From assembly GCA_012510625.1 (NCBI GenBank), contig JAAZHP010000058.1, positions 1-26,779 of the forward strand: a stretch of 26,779 nt of DNA. The letters are read 5' to 3'. This DNA is from Bacillota bacterium (GTDB lineage: Bacteria > Bacillota > Dethiobacteria > DTU022). This document shows positions 1 through 6,360 of the stretch, one piece after another. Position numbers and translations under genes: made by a program. Within the stretch, counting starts at the first letter, position 1. Each line of letters begins with the position of its first letter. The notes under the pieces are model-generated. The model saw only the letters and a program-made list of their open reading frames with translations, searched no databases and was not told the DNA's origin.

Positions 1-603
1 GGCACCCAGTCCCTGCATACCAATTCCATGGACGAAGTGCTGGCCCTGCCCACGGAGAAAGCGGTGAAGATTGCCCTGCGCACCCAGCAGATCATCGCAT
101 ATGAGAGCGGCGCGGCCAATACCATCGACCCGCTGGCGGGCTCATATTTTATCGAGGCGCTGACAAACGAGATGGAGGCGGCGGCGGAGGAGTACTTCCG
201 CAAGATCGAGGCGCTGGGCGGGGTCCTGGCGGCAATAGAAAAGGGTTTCTTCCAGCAGGAGATCGCCGACGCCGCTTACGCCTACCAGCAGGCGATAGAG
301 ATGGGAGAGCGGGTGGTGGTGGGAGTAAACCGCTTCGCCTCCGGAGAGCCCCTTAATATTGAACTGTTGAAGATAGACCCGGCGGTGGAGCGCAGGCAGG
401 TGGAGCGGCTGCAAAAGCTTAAAGAGCGCCGCGACAACATTGCCGTAGCCGGAGCGCTGCAGCGGCTGGCAAAGGCCGCCTCCGGCAGCGAGAACCTGAT
501 CCCCTTTATCCTGGAGGCGGCAAAGCTTTACGCCACCGAAGGAGAGATCATCGGCACCCTCAAGGAGGTCTTCGGCGAATACCGGGAGCGGCCTATTTTC
601 TAA
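1..603 (+). CDS. Methylmalonyl-CoA mutase, catalytic (TIM-barrel) subunit, C-terminal fragment
   Basis: The reading frame is open from base 1 and stops at TAA 601-603, so only the last 200 codons are present; the ATG at 28 is internal. The fragment begins GTQSLHTNSMDE and contains YESGAANTIDPLAGSYFIE, both highly conserved in the acyl-CoA mutase catalytic domain. It ends at ...EYRERPIF without a B12-binding domain, which is supplied by the separate gene at 894. This is the split organisation known from some anaerobic bacteria and archaea. The enzyme interconverts succinyl-CoA and methylmalonyl-CoA using adenosylcobalamin, in propionate formation or oxidation. Isobutyryl- or ethylmalonyl-CoA mutases are related, and substrate-determining residues lie upstream of the window, so the exact substrate is inferred. 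A hairpin repeat begins at the stop codon. Confidence 0.9.
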   Translation, partial: GTQSLHTNSMDEVLALPTEKAVKIALRTQQIIAYESGAANTIDPLAGSYFIEALTNEMEAAAEEYFRKIEALGGVLAAIEKGFFQQEIADAAYAYQQAIEMGERVVVGVNRFASGEPLNIELLKIDPAVERRQVERLQKLKERRDNIAVAGALQRLAKAASGSENLIPFILEAAKLYATEGEIIGTLKEVFGEYRERPIF

Positions 604-639
604 AAGTTAGTTAAATAGGTGCCTGGCACCGGCTTAACT
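603..639 (+). repeat. 37-bp hairpin repeat, copy 1
   Basis: The left arm AAAGTTAGTTAA (603-614) is followed by 3 nt, the core GGTGCCTGGCACC (618-630), 3 nt and TTAACT (634-639). AGTTAA pairs with TTAACT and GGTGCC with GGCACC, giving two 6-bp stems separated by a symmetric 3+3 internal loop. The repeat uses the last A of the mutase stop codon and ends 7 nt before the AGGAGG at 647-652 of the next ORF. The same architecture recurs at 834 and 18908. Confidence 0.9.
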
Positions 640-661
640 TATTTAAAGGAGGAAATGATGC

Positions 662-826
662 ATGAACAAGGTAGTATTCTTTGCCAGCATGGTTATCTGG
701 GCGGTAGTGATCCTGGTTACATCGATGATAGAACCGGAAGCCTTTAAGAAGATTGTCCTGGTGCTGGGCGGCGGTGCAGTTTTTCACCTGATATTACTGG
801 GTTCGCAGGTGGTCAAAAGAAAATAG
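662..826 (+). CDS. Small (54-aa) two-helix membrane protein, unknown function
   Basis: This short ORF starts at ATG 662 and stops at TAG 824-826. A perfect AGGAGG (647-652) lies 9 nt before the start, so translation is likely. The protein begins MNKVVFFASMVIWAVVILV. It has two hydrophobic segments, roughly residues 4-21 and 32-49, joined by a short polar turn (EPEAFKK), and a basic tail (KRK). That predicts a helical hairpin in the membrane, but no family is recognised. It lies between the catalytic and B12-binding genes of a split methylmalonyl-CoA mutase, and hairpin repeats bracket it on both sides, so it is probably co-transcribed with them. A direct role in mutase function is not evident. 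It could be a late insertion into the operon carried with the repeats. Confidence 0.65.
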   Translation: MNKVVFFASMVIWAVVILVTSMIEPEAFKKIVLVLGGGAVFHLILLGSQVVKRK

Positions 827-833
827 TCCGGAA

Positions 834-870
834 AAAGTTAGTTAATTAGGTGCCAGGCACCAAATTAACT
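834..870 (+). repeat. 37-bp hairpin repeat, copy 2
   Basis: AAAGTTAGTTAA (834-845), 3 nt, GGTGCCAGGCACC (849-861), 3 nt, TTAACT (865-870). Pairing extends outward here to about 836-874, making this a long stem. It lies 7 nt after the stop of the 54-aa ORF, and the SD (AAGGGAGG, 877-884) of the B12-binding subunit follows about 6 nt after the core repeat. A TTG codon at 873 opens the downstream frame, but it overlaps the stem and precedes the SD, so it is not the start. Confidence 0.9.
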
Positions 871-893
871 AATTGAAAGGGAGGTTCGGACGG

Positions 894-1298
894 ATGGGAG
901 AGAGAAAAATAAGGGTGCTCATAGCCAAGCCGGGGCTGGACGGGCATGACCGCGGCGCCAAGGTGGTGGCGCGGGCGCTGCGGGACGCCGGGATGGAGGT
1001 GATCTACACCGGGCTGCACCAGACGCCGGAGCAGGTAGCCGAGGCGGCGCTGCAGGAAGATGTCGATGTCGTCGGCCTGAGCATCCTCTCGGGAGCACAC
1101 ATGACCCTGGTGCCGCGCGTAAAGGAGCTTCTGGAAGAAAGAGGGATGGGGGGGGCGCTGATCCTGGTAGGCGGGATCATCCCCGAAGAAGACGGCAAAC
1201 TGCTCAAAGAGAAAGGGGCGGCCGATGCTGTCTTTTCCCCGGGCACTCCCCTGGAGAGCATCGTCAGCTATATCCGCGAGAATATTCAAATGTCATAG
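894..1298 (+). CDS. Methylmalonyl-CoA mutase, cobalamin-binding subunit
   Basis: This 134-residue stand-alone B12-binding domain starts at ATG 894, 9 nt after AAGGGAGG (877-884). The base-off/His-on cobalamin motif DxHxxG is present as D16-G-H18-D-R-G21. It is followed by the conserved GLHQTPEQ segment, a GLSILSG-type stretch and the VGGIIPEED loop, which are standard in the mutase B12 domain fold. It should pair with the catalytic subunit ending at 603 to form a functional mutase. The separate-gene format and about 135-aa length match the small subunits of split mutases. The partner genes meaB (G-protein chaperone) and the epimerase are not downstream here and may lie upstream of the window. 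Confidence 0.93.
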   Translation: MGERKIRVLIAKPGLDGHDRGAKVVARALRDAGMEVIYTGLHQTPEQVAEAALQEDVDVVGLSILSGAHMTLVPRVKELLEERGMGGALILVGGIIPEEDGKLLKEKGAADAVFSPGTPLESIVSYIRENIQMS

Positions 1299-1846
1299 CG
1301 GCGATAAGGTATCACACACTCCTGCTAATCACCGACAAGAAAAAGTCTGGGGGCGCCAGTCTAGTATCATTAATTAAATTGCCGGGTTTCTTTTGCACGG
1401 GGCCAGCCTATTAACTGCGCCCTGAGCGCTGTTTACAATGGTGCCAGCACTTGCAGCAAACCCATGCTTTGCACAGACTGCAGCAATCAGGGAACTACAG
1501 GGGTCTGCCCCTTCAACCTGATCCTATCAAGCCAACCTTAATTAAGTGCCGCTTTCCTAAAAATATTCGTAATCTTTTCGTTTAGGTTTTTACCATCCAC
1601 CGGGAAAGCAGATCATGGCCTCTAGGTTTCGAGCTGCGCTATTGGCTGCGACCGGGCTGTTATATTTTTCTGCGATGGTATTGTTGGATGGCCAGGCTGA
1701 AAATTACACTCAAGGCGGGATATTTCGGCTTCACCCTAAGGATGACAGTTAAGTGGCTTTAGCAGCAATGACCGGAGGAATGCTTGCCAGATGCACTTTT
1801 GCCCACGTATGCCCATAGAATATAGCATTACGGGGAGGCGAAGTGT
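1299..1846 (+). other. Gene-poor 548-bp intergenic region
   Basis: No convincing gene was seen on either strand. It contains a nested hairpin (1487-1521) and a start-less, cysteine-rich open stretch (about 1374-1545). It also has a 45-codon ORF at 1615-1752 with a hydrophobic segment (ATGLLYFSAMVLL) but no good SD. The lower GC and different base texture compared with the flanking genes suggest decayed or non-coding DNA. No riboswitch or T-box motif was recognised. Confidence 0.6.
1487..1521 (+). repeat. Nested inverted repeat with GGGGTCTGCCCC core
   Basis: The inner stem is AGGGG (1499-1503) with CCCCT (1508-1512) around a TCTG loop. The outer stem is TCAGG (1487-1491) with CCTGA (1517-1521). 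There is no T-tract, so it is not a classical terminator. The core resembles short GC-rich palindromes dispersed in many bacterial genomes, but only one copy is visible here. Confidence 0.5.
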
Positions 1847-2089
1847 ATGGAAGAGAAAGCAGTGGATTTTGATAGCCTGTCCGGGCTGATCAGATCCACA
1901 CTGAAGCGGATGGATCGGGATGAATTGTCGGGTATATTCTATTTAATGGAGACGGGGAAGCTGCAGCAGATCATGCTCGAGCTGCTAGGGATAGATGGAT
2001 TGGAGTACAACCGGAGCGAGCTGGTTTCCATAATGACCGCAATGCTGCAAGCGGCCTTGCATGATATAATGAAAAACAACGGCGTGTAA
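1847..2089 (+). CDS. Hypothetical 80-aa helical protein
   Basis: ATG 1847 is preceded by GGGGAGG (1832-1838) at 8 nt, and the frame ends at TAA 2087-2089. The product begins MEEKAVDFDSLSGLIRSTL and appears mostly alpha-helical, with alternating hydrophobic and charged residues (IMLELLGIDGL, LVSIMTAMLQAALHDIM). It has no cysteines, no transmembrane segment and no signal peptide. No family is recognised. It stands alone between the gene-poor region and ligA on the same strand. The SD and codon pattern support expression, but no role can be assigned. Confidence 0.65.
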   Translation: MEEKAVDFDSLSGLIRSTLKRMDRDELSGIFYLMETGKLQQIMLELLGIDGLEYNRSELVSIMTAMLQAALHDIMKNNGV

Positions 2090-2168
2090 ATGAAGTGAAG
2101 CTGTTCTCACCACAAAGGCATCGGAGAAATGTACCCTGTCAAGCTTTTAAAAGGAGGAATCGGAGCAG

Positions 2169-2213
2169 GTGGCGGCGAAAAAAATAAAGCTGTCTGATGG
2201 TAATATACGGTAA
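2169..2213 (+). other. 14-codon ORF behind a strong SD
   Basis: AAAAGGAGG (2149-2157) is followed 11 nt later by GTG 2169 and only 14 codons (VAAKKIKLSDGNIR) before TAA 2211-2213. An SD this good in front of so short an ORF suggests a leader peptide or the remnant of a deleted gene upstream of ligA. Neither can be shown from the sequence. Confidence 0.3.
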
Positions 2214-2222
2214 ATTTAAGCC

Positions 2223-2251
2223 TTGTTTTTAAGTTTCAGCCGGGAGATAAT
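2223..2251 (+). promoter_or_regulatory. Possible sigma-A promoter for ligA
   Basis: TTGTTT (2223-2228) and GATAAT (2246-2251) are separated by 17 bp, about 60 bp upstream of the ligA start. The -10 matches the consensus at 5 of 6 positions and the -35 at 3 of 6. This is a weak prediction. Confidence 0.35.
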
Positions 2252-2311
2252 AACTGGCAAAGGTTTGAAAAGCAATAAGAGATAATGCAGAGAAGGCAGG
2301 TTTGAACATCC

Positions 2312-4321
2312 GTGAACAAGAAACGCAAGGAAGAGGCGGCCGCCAGGGCTACACAGCTGCGCCGGGAGATAGAGGAGCATAATTACCGCTACCATGTCCT
2401 GGATGATCCGGTGATCAGCGATAGCGAATTTGATGCGTTGATGCGCGAGCTGGTCGAATTGGAACGGCAGTATCCCGAACTGCAAAGCGAGGATTCTCCG
2501 ACCAGGCGCGTGGGGGGCGCGCCGCTGCCCGGTTTTGCCACCCTAACCCACAAACTGCCCATGCTGGGTCTGGACAATGCATTTCAAGCGGAAGAGCTGC
2601 ACGATTTTGATCACAGGGTGCGTAAATTGACGGGGCTTTCCGCTGTCGATTACTTTTGCGAGTTGAAAGTGGACGGACTCGCAGTATCGCTGCAGTATGA
2701 AGAGGGCATTTTTCTCCGCGGCTCAACCCGCGGGGACGGTTTTACCGGGGAGGATATCACCCATAACCTGCGGACGATCAAGCAGGTTCCGCTGAGGCTG
2801 TACGAACCGGTCACTTTGGAGGTGCGCGGAGAAGTCTATATGAACCGGGCCGATTTTGAAGCGATGAATAAGCTGCGGCGCGAGAATGGCGAAGCTCTTT
2901 TTGCCAATCCCCGCAACGCCGCTGCCGGGTCGCTGCGCCAGCTCGATCCTCGCGTTACCGCCTCCCGCCCGCTGCGGATCTTTCTTTACGGCCTGGGGGA
3001 GCACAACCTGCCTCTTTATACGCATGCCGATCTCCTGGACTTCCTTGAGCGGCTGCGGCTGCCGGTCAATAATCACCGGGCTCTCTGCCGCAGCATCGAC
3101 GAAGCCTGGGATTTCTGCCGCAGCTGGCAGGATAGGCGCGGCGAGCTGCCATACGAGATCGACGGCATTGTGATCAAGGTAAACGAACTGGCGCTGCAGG
3201 AGCGACTGGGGAATACCGCCCGCAGCCCGCGCTGGGCCATTGCTTTTAAATATCCCCCGGAAGAGAAGAGGACCCGGGTTATCGATATCCGGGTCAACGT
3301 GGGGAGAACGGGAGCGATTACCCCCGTGGCCGTGCTTGAACCGGTTTTTCTCAGCGGTTCCACAGTGCAGCGAGCCAGTTTGCACAATGAAGATATACTT
3401 GCTGAAAAAGAGATCATGATCGGCGATACAGTGATTATCCGCAAGGCCGGCGAGATCATTCCCGAAGTGGTGCGGGTGCTTAAAGAGAAGCGCACCGGCG
3501 ATGAGAGAGAATTCCAGATGCCGGAAAGGTGCCCCTCCTGCGGGGCCGCCGTGCACCGCCTTCCCGGTGAGGCGGCGCGGCGCTGCCTGAATCCATCTTG
3601 CCCCGCCCAGCTGGTTGAGCGGATCGTTCATTTTGCCTCTCGGCGGGCTATGGATATTGAAGGGCTGGGGCCGGCGGTGGCCGAGCTGCTCTGGAGGGAA
3701 GGGCTGGCCCGAAACCTGGCCGATCTGTATTACTTAAATGCGGCGCAGCTGGCGCCGCTGGAGCGGCTGGCTGAAAAATCGGCTTCCAATCTCGTTGCCG
3801 CCATCGAAAAGAGCAAAGGCAACCCGCTGCACCGGCTCCTTTTCGGCTTCGGGATTCGCTTTGTCGGGGAGAAAGCGGCGCGTCTGCTGGCGGAGCATTT
3901 TTTGACGCTGGATAGGCTGCGCCGGGCGGGACTGGAAGAGCTTACTGCGATTTCGGAAATCGGGCCGAAGATTGCCGGGGCGGTGTATGAGTTCTTTCAG
4001 GCTCCCGAAACGGCGGGGCTGCTGGAGAGGCTGGAACGAGCGGGGGTTAATTTCAGCGAACCTGTTGTCGAAGAAGGCGCTGCTGCGGAGCGGACGCTGG
4101 AGGGGAAGGCATTTGTTTTCAGCGGCGCCCTGGAACGCTTTACCAGGGATGAGGCAGCGGCGCTGGTCAGAGAGCGCGGAGGCAAGGTTGCCTCCTCGGT
4201 CAGCCGTAAGACGGACTACCTGGTGGCCGGCAGTGAACCGGGAAGCAAGCTGACCCGGGCCCGTGAGATGGGCGTGGAGGTTATTGACGAAGAATCCTTT
4301 GTGAAGCTCCTGCAGCTGTGA
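2312..4321 (+). CDS. ligA: NAD+-dependent DNA ligase LigA
   Basis: At 669 residues this is the normal LigA length. It joins Okazaki fragments and repair nicks using NAD+. The adenylation motif KVDG has catalytic Lys119. The N-terminal Ia domain (about 1-65) carries the conserved HNYRYHVLDDP NAD-binding segment. The OB-fold follows at about 315-400 and the Cys4 zinc finger has C407, C410, C425 and C430. Helix-hairpin-helix repeats span about 440-585 (GIRFVGEKAARLLAEHF), and a BRCT domain spans about 592-668 with GGKVASSVSRKTDYLV. The start is GTG 2312 with a modest SD (AGGCAGG, 2294-2300), and no better in-frame start exists. In many Clostridia ligA sits with pcrA and gat genes, but neither is here. 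Confidence 0.97.
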   Translation: MNKKRKEEAAARATQLRREIEEHNYRYHVLDDPVISDSEFDALMRELVELERQYPELQSEDSPTRRVGGAPLPGFATLTHKLPMLGLDNAFQAEELHDFDHRVRKLTGLSAVDYFCELKVDGLAVSLQYEEGIFLRGSTRGDGFTGEDITHNLRTIKQVPLRLYEPVTLEVRGEVYMNRADFEAMNKLRRENGEALFANPRNAAAGSLRQLDPRVTASRPLRIFLYGLGEHNLPLYTHADLLDFLERLRLPVNNHRALCRSIDEAWDFCRSWQDRRGELPYEIDGIVIKVNELALQERLGNTARSPRWAIAFKYPPEEKRTRVIDIRVNVGRTGAITPVAVLEPVFLSGSTVQRASLHNEDILAEKEIMIGDTVIIRKAGEIIPEVVRVLKEKRTGDEREFQMPERCPSCGAAVHRLPGEAARRCLNPSCPAQLVERIVHFASRRAMDIEGLGPAVAELLWREGLARNLADLYYLNAAQLAPLERLAEKSASNLVAAIEKSKGNPLHRLLFGFGIRFVGEKAARLLAEHFLTLDRLRRAGLEELTAISEIGPKIAGAVYEFFQAPETAGLLERLERAGVNFSEPVVEEGAAAERTLEGKAFVFSGALERFTRDEAAALVRERGGKVASSVSRKTDYLVAGSEPGSKLTRAREMGVEVIDEESFVKLLQL

Positions 4322-4368
4322 TCCTGAAAGCCACATCCTAAATCTGTAAAGGGAGGAGCTGTGCAGCT

Positions 4369-4506
4369 TTGCAGAACTTATTCGCCCTGGGTTCTGTGAG
4401 CGGATTTAACCCGCTGGTCGGCCCGGTTCAGATCCAGGTTAACCCCGATGACGCCCCCGCGGCGTCGCAGTTATTAAAGGAGCTCGCAGAAAATAGCCAG
4501 AACTGA
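4369..4506 (+). CDS. 45-aa DUF2007-like C-terminal piece
   Basis: A TTG start at 4369 follows GGGAGG (4351-4356) at 12 nt, and the frame stops at TGA 4504-4506. The product (starting MQNLFALGSVSGFNPLVGPV) ends with VQIQVNPDDAPAASQLLKEL. This resembles the C-terminal strand-helix of DUF2007 proteins, the putative signal-transducing family whose pattern is roughly VxVxVPxxDAxxAxxLL. Full members have an additional N-terminal half of about 30 residues that is missing here, because an in-frame stop at 4339-4341 closes the frame upstream. It may be a naturally short protein or an N-terminally truncated remnant. The family assignment rests on pattern recall and is tentative. It lies between ligA and the rhomboid-like gene on the same strand. 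Confidence 0.45.
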   Translation: MQNLFALGSVSGFNPLVGPVQIQVNPDDAPAASQLLKELAENSQN

Positions 4507-4535
4507 TCATTTACAAAGTGCGGGAGGAAGCTGTG

Positions 4536-5198
4536 ATGAAATGGATGAATAAACTGGAGCGCAAATACGGGAAATATGCCGTGAACAACCTCATCTTCTA
4601 TATACTTGCCCTTAACGCAATTGTCTTTATGCTCTCTCTGATGTCGCCGGGGCTGTTTGACTTGCTGGTTCTTTACCGAGACCGCCTTTTTCAGGGCGAG
4701 ATATGGCGCCTGCTGACCTATCTATTTATCCCTCCAACCTATTCTCCCTTCTGGATTATTTTTGTTCTCTATTTCTATTATCTCATCGGCACCGGGCTGG
4801 AGCAGGCCTGGGGAGCTTTCCGGTTAAACCTCTATTATGTTTTCGGGATGGCCGGCACCACCCTGGCCGCCTTCATTACCGGAGCCGGCTACACGGGGGC
4901 CTATCTCAACCTATCGCTTTTTTTCGCTTTCGCTCATCTTTACCCGGATTTCGAGGTTTTAATTTTCTTTATCCTCCCGGTCAAAGTCAAGTACCTGGCC
5001 TGGCTGAACTGGGCCTTATTTGGATACTCGGTAATATTCCTTACGCTCCCCTATAAAATTGCCGCCGTTGCCGCGGTGGCGAACTATTTTATCTTTTTTG
5101 GCCCGGATATATACCGTAGTATTAAGTTGAGACAGCAGGTTCAGGAAAATCGCCGGAGATTCATTTCCGAAGTCCGCAAAGCTCAAAAAAAACGATAG
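4536..5198 (+). CDS. Rhomboid/Derlin-like polytopic membrane protein, apparently non-catalytic
   Basis: This is a 220-residue protein with about six hydrophobic segments. ATG 4536 is chosen because GGGAGG (4522-4527) lies 8 nt upstream; a GTG at 4518 overlaps the SD. Rhomboid-fold marks are visible: the GEIWRLLTYLF motif in the L1 region, GTGLEQAWGAFRLNLYY after the second helix, and a glycine-rich GMAGTTLAAF. The catalytic GxSG serine is not present where it would be expected, since the stretch reads GAYLNLSLFFAFAHLYP, and no clear partner histidine follows. It is therefore more like a pseudo-rhomboid or Derlin-type protein than a protease. The C-terminus is a basic cytoplasmic tail (QQVQENRRRFISEVRKAQKKR). 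Substrates and role are unknown. Confidence 0.75.
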   Translation: MKWMNKLERKYGKYAVNNLIFYILALNAIVFMLSLMSPGLFDLLVLYRDRLFQGEIWRLLTYLFIPPTYSPFWIIFVLYFYYLIGTGLEQAWGAFRLNLYYVFGMAGTTLAAFITGAGYTGAYLNLSLFFAFAHLYPDFEVLIFFILPVKVKYLAWLNWALFGYSVIFLTLPYKIAAVAAVANYFIFFGPDIYRSIKLRQQVQENRRRFISEVRKAQKKR

Positions 5199-5250
5199 TT
5201 GCAACTGCAGGAGCTCTCTGTTGCCGTGGGATCAGCCGGGAACATTTATA

Positions 5251-5278
5251 TTTATATCATGGATATGTATGATATAAT
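5251..5278 (+). promoter_or_regulatory. Extended -10 sigma-A promoter for the NYN gene
   Basis: TGATATAAT (5270-5278) is a perfect extended -10 element. TTTATA (5251-5256) lies 16 bp upstream as a weak -35. The sequence from here to the SD is unusually AT-rich for this window, as expected for a promoter and leader. Confidence 0.65.
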
Positions 5279-5336
5279 GTTAATTAGAGAAAAAATATTA
5301 ATTTAAAAAAATATTAAATATGAAAGGAGGGAGCCG

Positions 5337-5840
5337 ATGAGGATATCGCTTTTTGTAGACGGAGGAAACTTCTTTTACATGCAGAAAAGGGATTTGGGTT
5401 GGTGGATAGATCCGCGGAAATTACTGGATTATGTCAGGAGCAAGGGGGATCTTAATGACGCCAATTATTACGTGGGCAAAGATGCCCATCCTGAAGCCAG
5501 GCAGGATAAATATCTGAAGGCGCTGACATACATGGGCTACTCTCTTATAACAAAAGACCTAAAAAATGTATTGCAAGATGACGGCACTTATAAACAAAAG
5601 GCCAACCTGGATATCGAGATTGTTCTGGATATGTTTAATACGATAGACCATTATGATATGGCGGTACTGGTCAGCGGTGACGGAGATTTTGAACGGCCCA
5701 TTAACCTGTTAAAAGCAAGAGGCAAGAGATACCTGGTTATGGCTACCAAGAATTTTATTGCCAGGGAGCTGAGAGAAGCGGTGGGGATGCATTACGTGGA
5801 TTTTGAGAATATCAGGGAGCTGGTAGAGAAAGATTATTAG
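5337..5840 (+). CDS. NYN domain (LabA/PIN-like) putative ribonuclease
   Basis: This 167-residue protein belongs to the NYN/DUF88 family of PIN-like nuclease folds, whose members cleave or bind RNA. It starts at ATG 5337 behind GAAAGGAGGG (SD spacing about 6). The acidic metal-site pattern is complete: D8 in LFVDGGN, D92 and D98 in LDIEIVLDMF, and D115 and D117 in VSGDGDFERPI. The remaining fold elements (KGRGKRYLVMA-like strand, then HYVDFENIREL) also match the family. It forms its own unit, with an extended -10 promoter about 60 bp upstream and an intrinsic terminator 27 bp after the stop. The RNA target is unknown. Confidence 0.88.
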   Translation: MRISLFVDGGNFFYMQKRDLGWWIDPRKLLDYVRSKGDLNDANYYVGKDAHPEARQDKYLKALTYMGYSLITKDLKNVLQDDGTYKQKANLDIEIVLDMFNTIDHYDMAVLVSGDGDFERPINLLKARGKRYLVMATKNFIARELREAVGMHYVDFENIRELVEKDY

Positions 5841-5866
5841 AAGCTACGCCGCGAAATCTGCAAAAT

Positions 5867-5891
5867 AACCCTTGGACAAACCAAGGGTTTT
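5867..5891 (+). terminator. Bidirectional intrinsic terminator
   Basis: AACCCTTGG (5867-5875) and CCAAGGGTT (5881-5889) form a 9-bp stem around ACAAA, followed by TTTTCT on the plus strand. The other side reads TTATTTT on the minus strand. It separates the convergent NYN gene and tRNA-Trp and can serve both. Confidence 0.7.
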
Positions 5892-5918
5892 CTACTCATC
5901 CATGTGCTGTAAAATAAA

Positions 5919-5994
5919 TGGCAGGGGAGACAGGACTCGAACCCGCAGCCCCTGGTTTTGGAGACCAGTGCTCTACCAGTTGAGCTACTCCCCT
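5919..5994 (-). tRNA. tRNA-Trp (anticodon CCA)
   Basis: On the minus strand the 76-nt sequence folds as a complete cloverleaf. The acceptor AGGGGAG pairs with CTCCCCT, the D arm is GCTC/GAGC, and the anticodon stem CTGGT/ACCAG encloses loop CTCCAAA with anticodon CCA. The T arm carries GGTTCGAGTCC. Discriminator G is followed by a genomically encoded CCA end (5919-5921). It is a solitary tRNA gene with its own promoter directly upstream and a terminator hairpin downstream. Confidence 0.95.
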
Positions 5995-6003
5995 GCTGCC
6001 CAT

Positions 6004-6032
6004 ATTTTAATCCAGCATTGCGGTTTTGTCAA
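6004..6032 (-). promoter_or_regulatory. Near-consensus promoter of tRNA-Trp
   Basis: Read on the minus strand, TTGACA (6027-6032) is a perfect -35. It is followed by exactly 17 bp and TAAAAT (6004-6009), a 5 of 6 match to the -10. The predicted start is about 3 nt before the tRNA 5' end at 5994. Confidence 0.85.
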
Positions 6033-6072
6033 ACAGTTCACGCACCGCCGGCATCCAATGGCCATTTAGAAA

Positions 6073-6234
6073 TAGGGGCGGGCATGCCTGGCCCGAATAC
6101 AGGCTGCTTGCCGCTGCTTACTATCGCGTTCAGCAGGTACAGGCAGGCGTTTGCTTTAGAAAAGACTTTTTGCTCCAAACGCAGTACTTTGCTGCTTTCC
6201 GGTACGGATTAAGGCGGCTCATGAGCCGCCCCTA
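6073..6234. repeat. Inverted pair of REP-like palindromes (REPIN/MITE-like unit)
   Basis: The left end reads TAGGGGCGG (6073-6081) leading into palindrome GGCATGCC (6081-6088). The right end carries the perfect 18-bp palindrome GGCGGCTCATGAGCCGCC (6213-6230) and closes with CCGCCCCTA (6226-6234), the exact reverse complement of the left terminus. Two related REP-like units in inverted orientation about 160 bp apart are the arrangement called REPIN. The space between has no credible gene. No transposase is in the window. Confidence 0.6.
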
Positions 6235-6296
6235 AAAACTTGGCGAGGAATGAGAGGTAGTAAGACAGACAAACCTTACGGAACAGCGCAGGCATA

Positions 6297-6323
6297 TTGC
6301 ACAGATAGCCGCCTTATTATAAA
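6297..6323 (+). promoter_or_regulatory. Possible promoter of the proline operon
   Basis: TTGCAC (6297-6302) and TATAAA (6318-6323) are separated by 15 bp, about 40 bp before proC. Spacing is short and the call is weak. No proline T-box leader was found in the preceding 300 bp. Confidence 0.3.
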
Positions 6324-6360
6324 ATTAAGTTTAAACACCTTCACGGGGAGGGGTTGGAAA

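Noticed and set aside
873..893. TTG start extending the B12-binding subunit by seven residues
   Set aside because: The TTG lies in the repeat stem and the added codons are the SD itself; ATG 894 has proper spacing and matches family length.
1374..1547. Cysteine-rich open stretch (…SKPMLCTDCSNQG…)
   Set aside because: There is no start codon or SD before it and no recognisable family; likely chance opening in the gene-poor region.
1615..1752. 45-codon ORF with a hydrophobic segment
   Set aside because: The SD is poor (GGGAAAGCAG), codon use differs from neighbours, and no family is recognised; kept only as a note in the intergenic entry.
2723..3631. Long minus-strand open frame within ligA
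   Set aside because: It is a shadow of the ligA coding sequence produced by GC-rich codon use, without SD or recognisable protein features.
5872..6235. Several short plus-strand ORFs across the tRNA and REP region
   Set aside because: They run antisense through tRNA-Trp and through palindromic repeats and have no SD.
6250..6360. Upstream ATG start for proC
   Set aside because: It would add 37 non-conserved residues; TTG 6361 has an ideal SD and gives the family length.
5995..6360. Proline T-box riboswitch upstream of proC
   Set aside because: No AGGGTGGnACCGCG antiterminator motif and no terminator hairpin with a T-tract were found.
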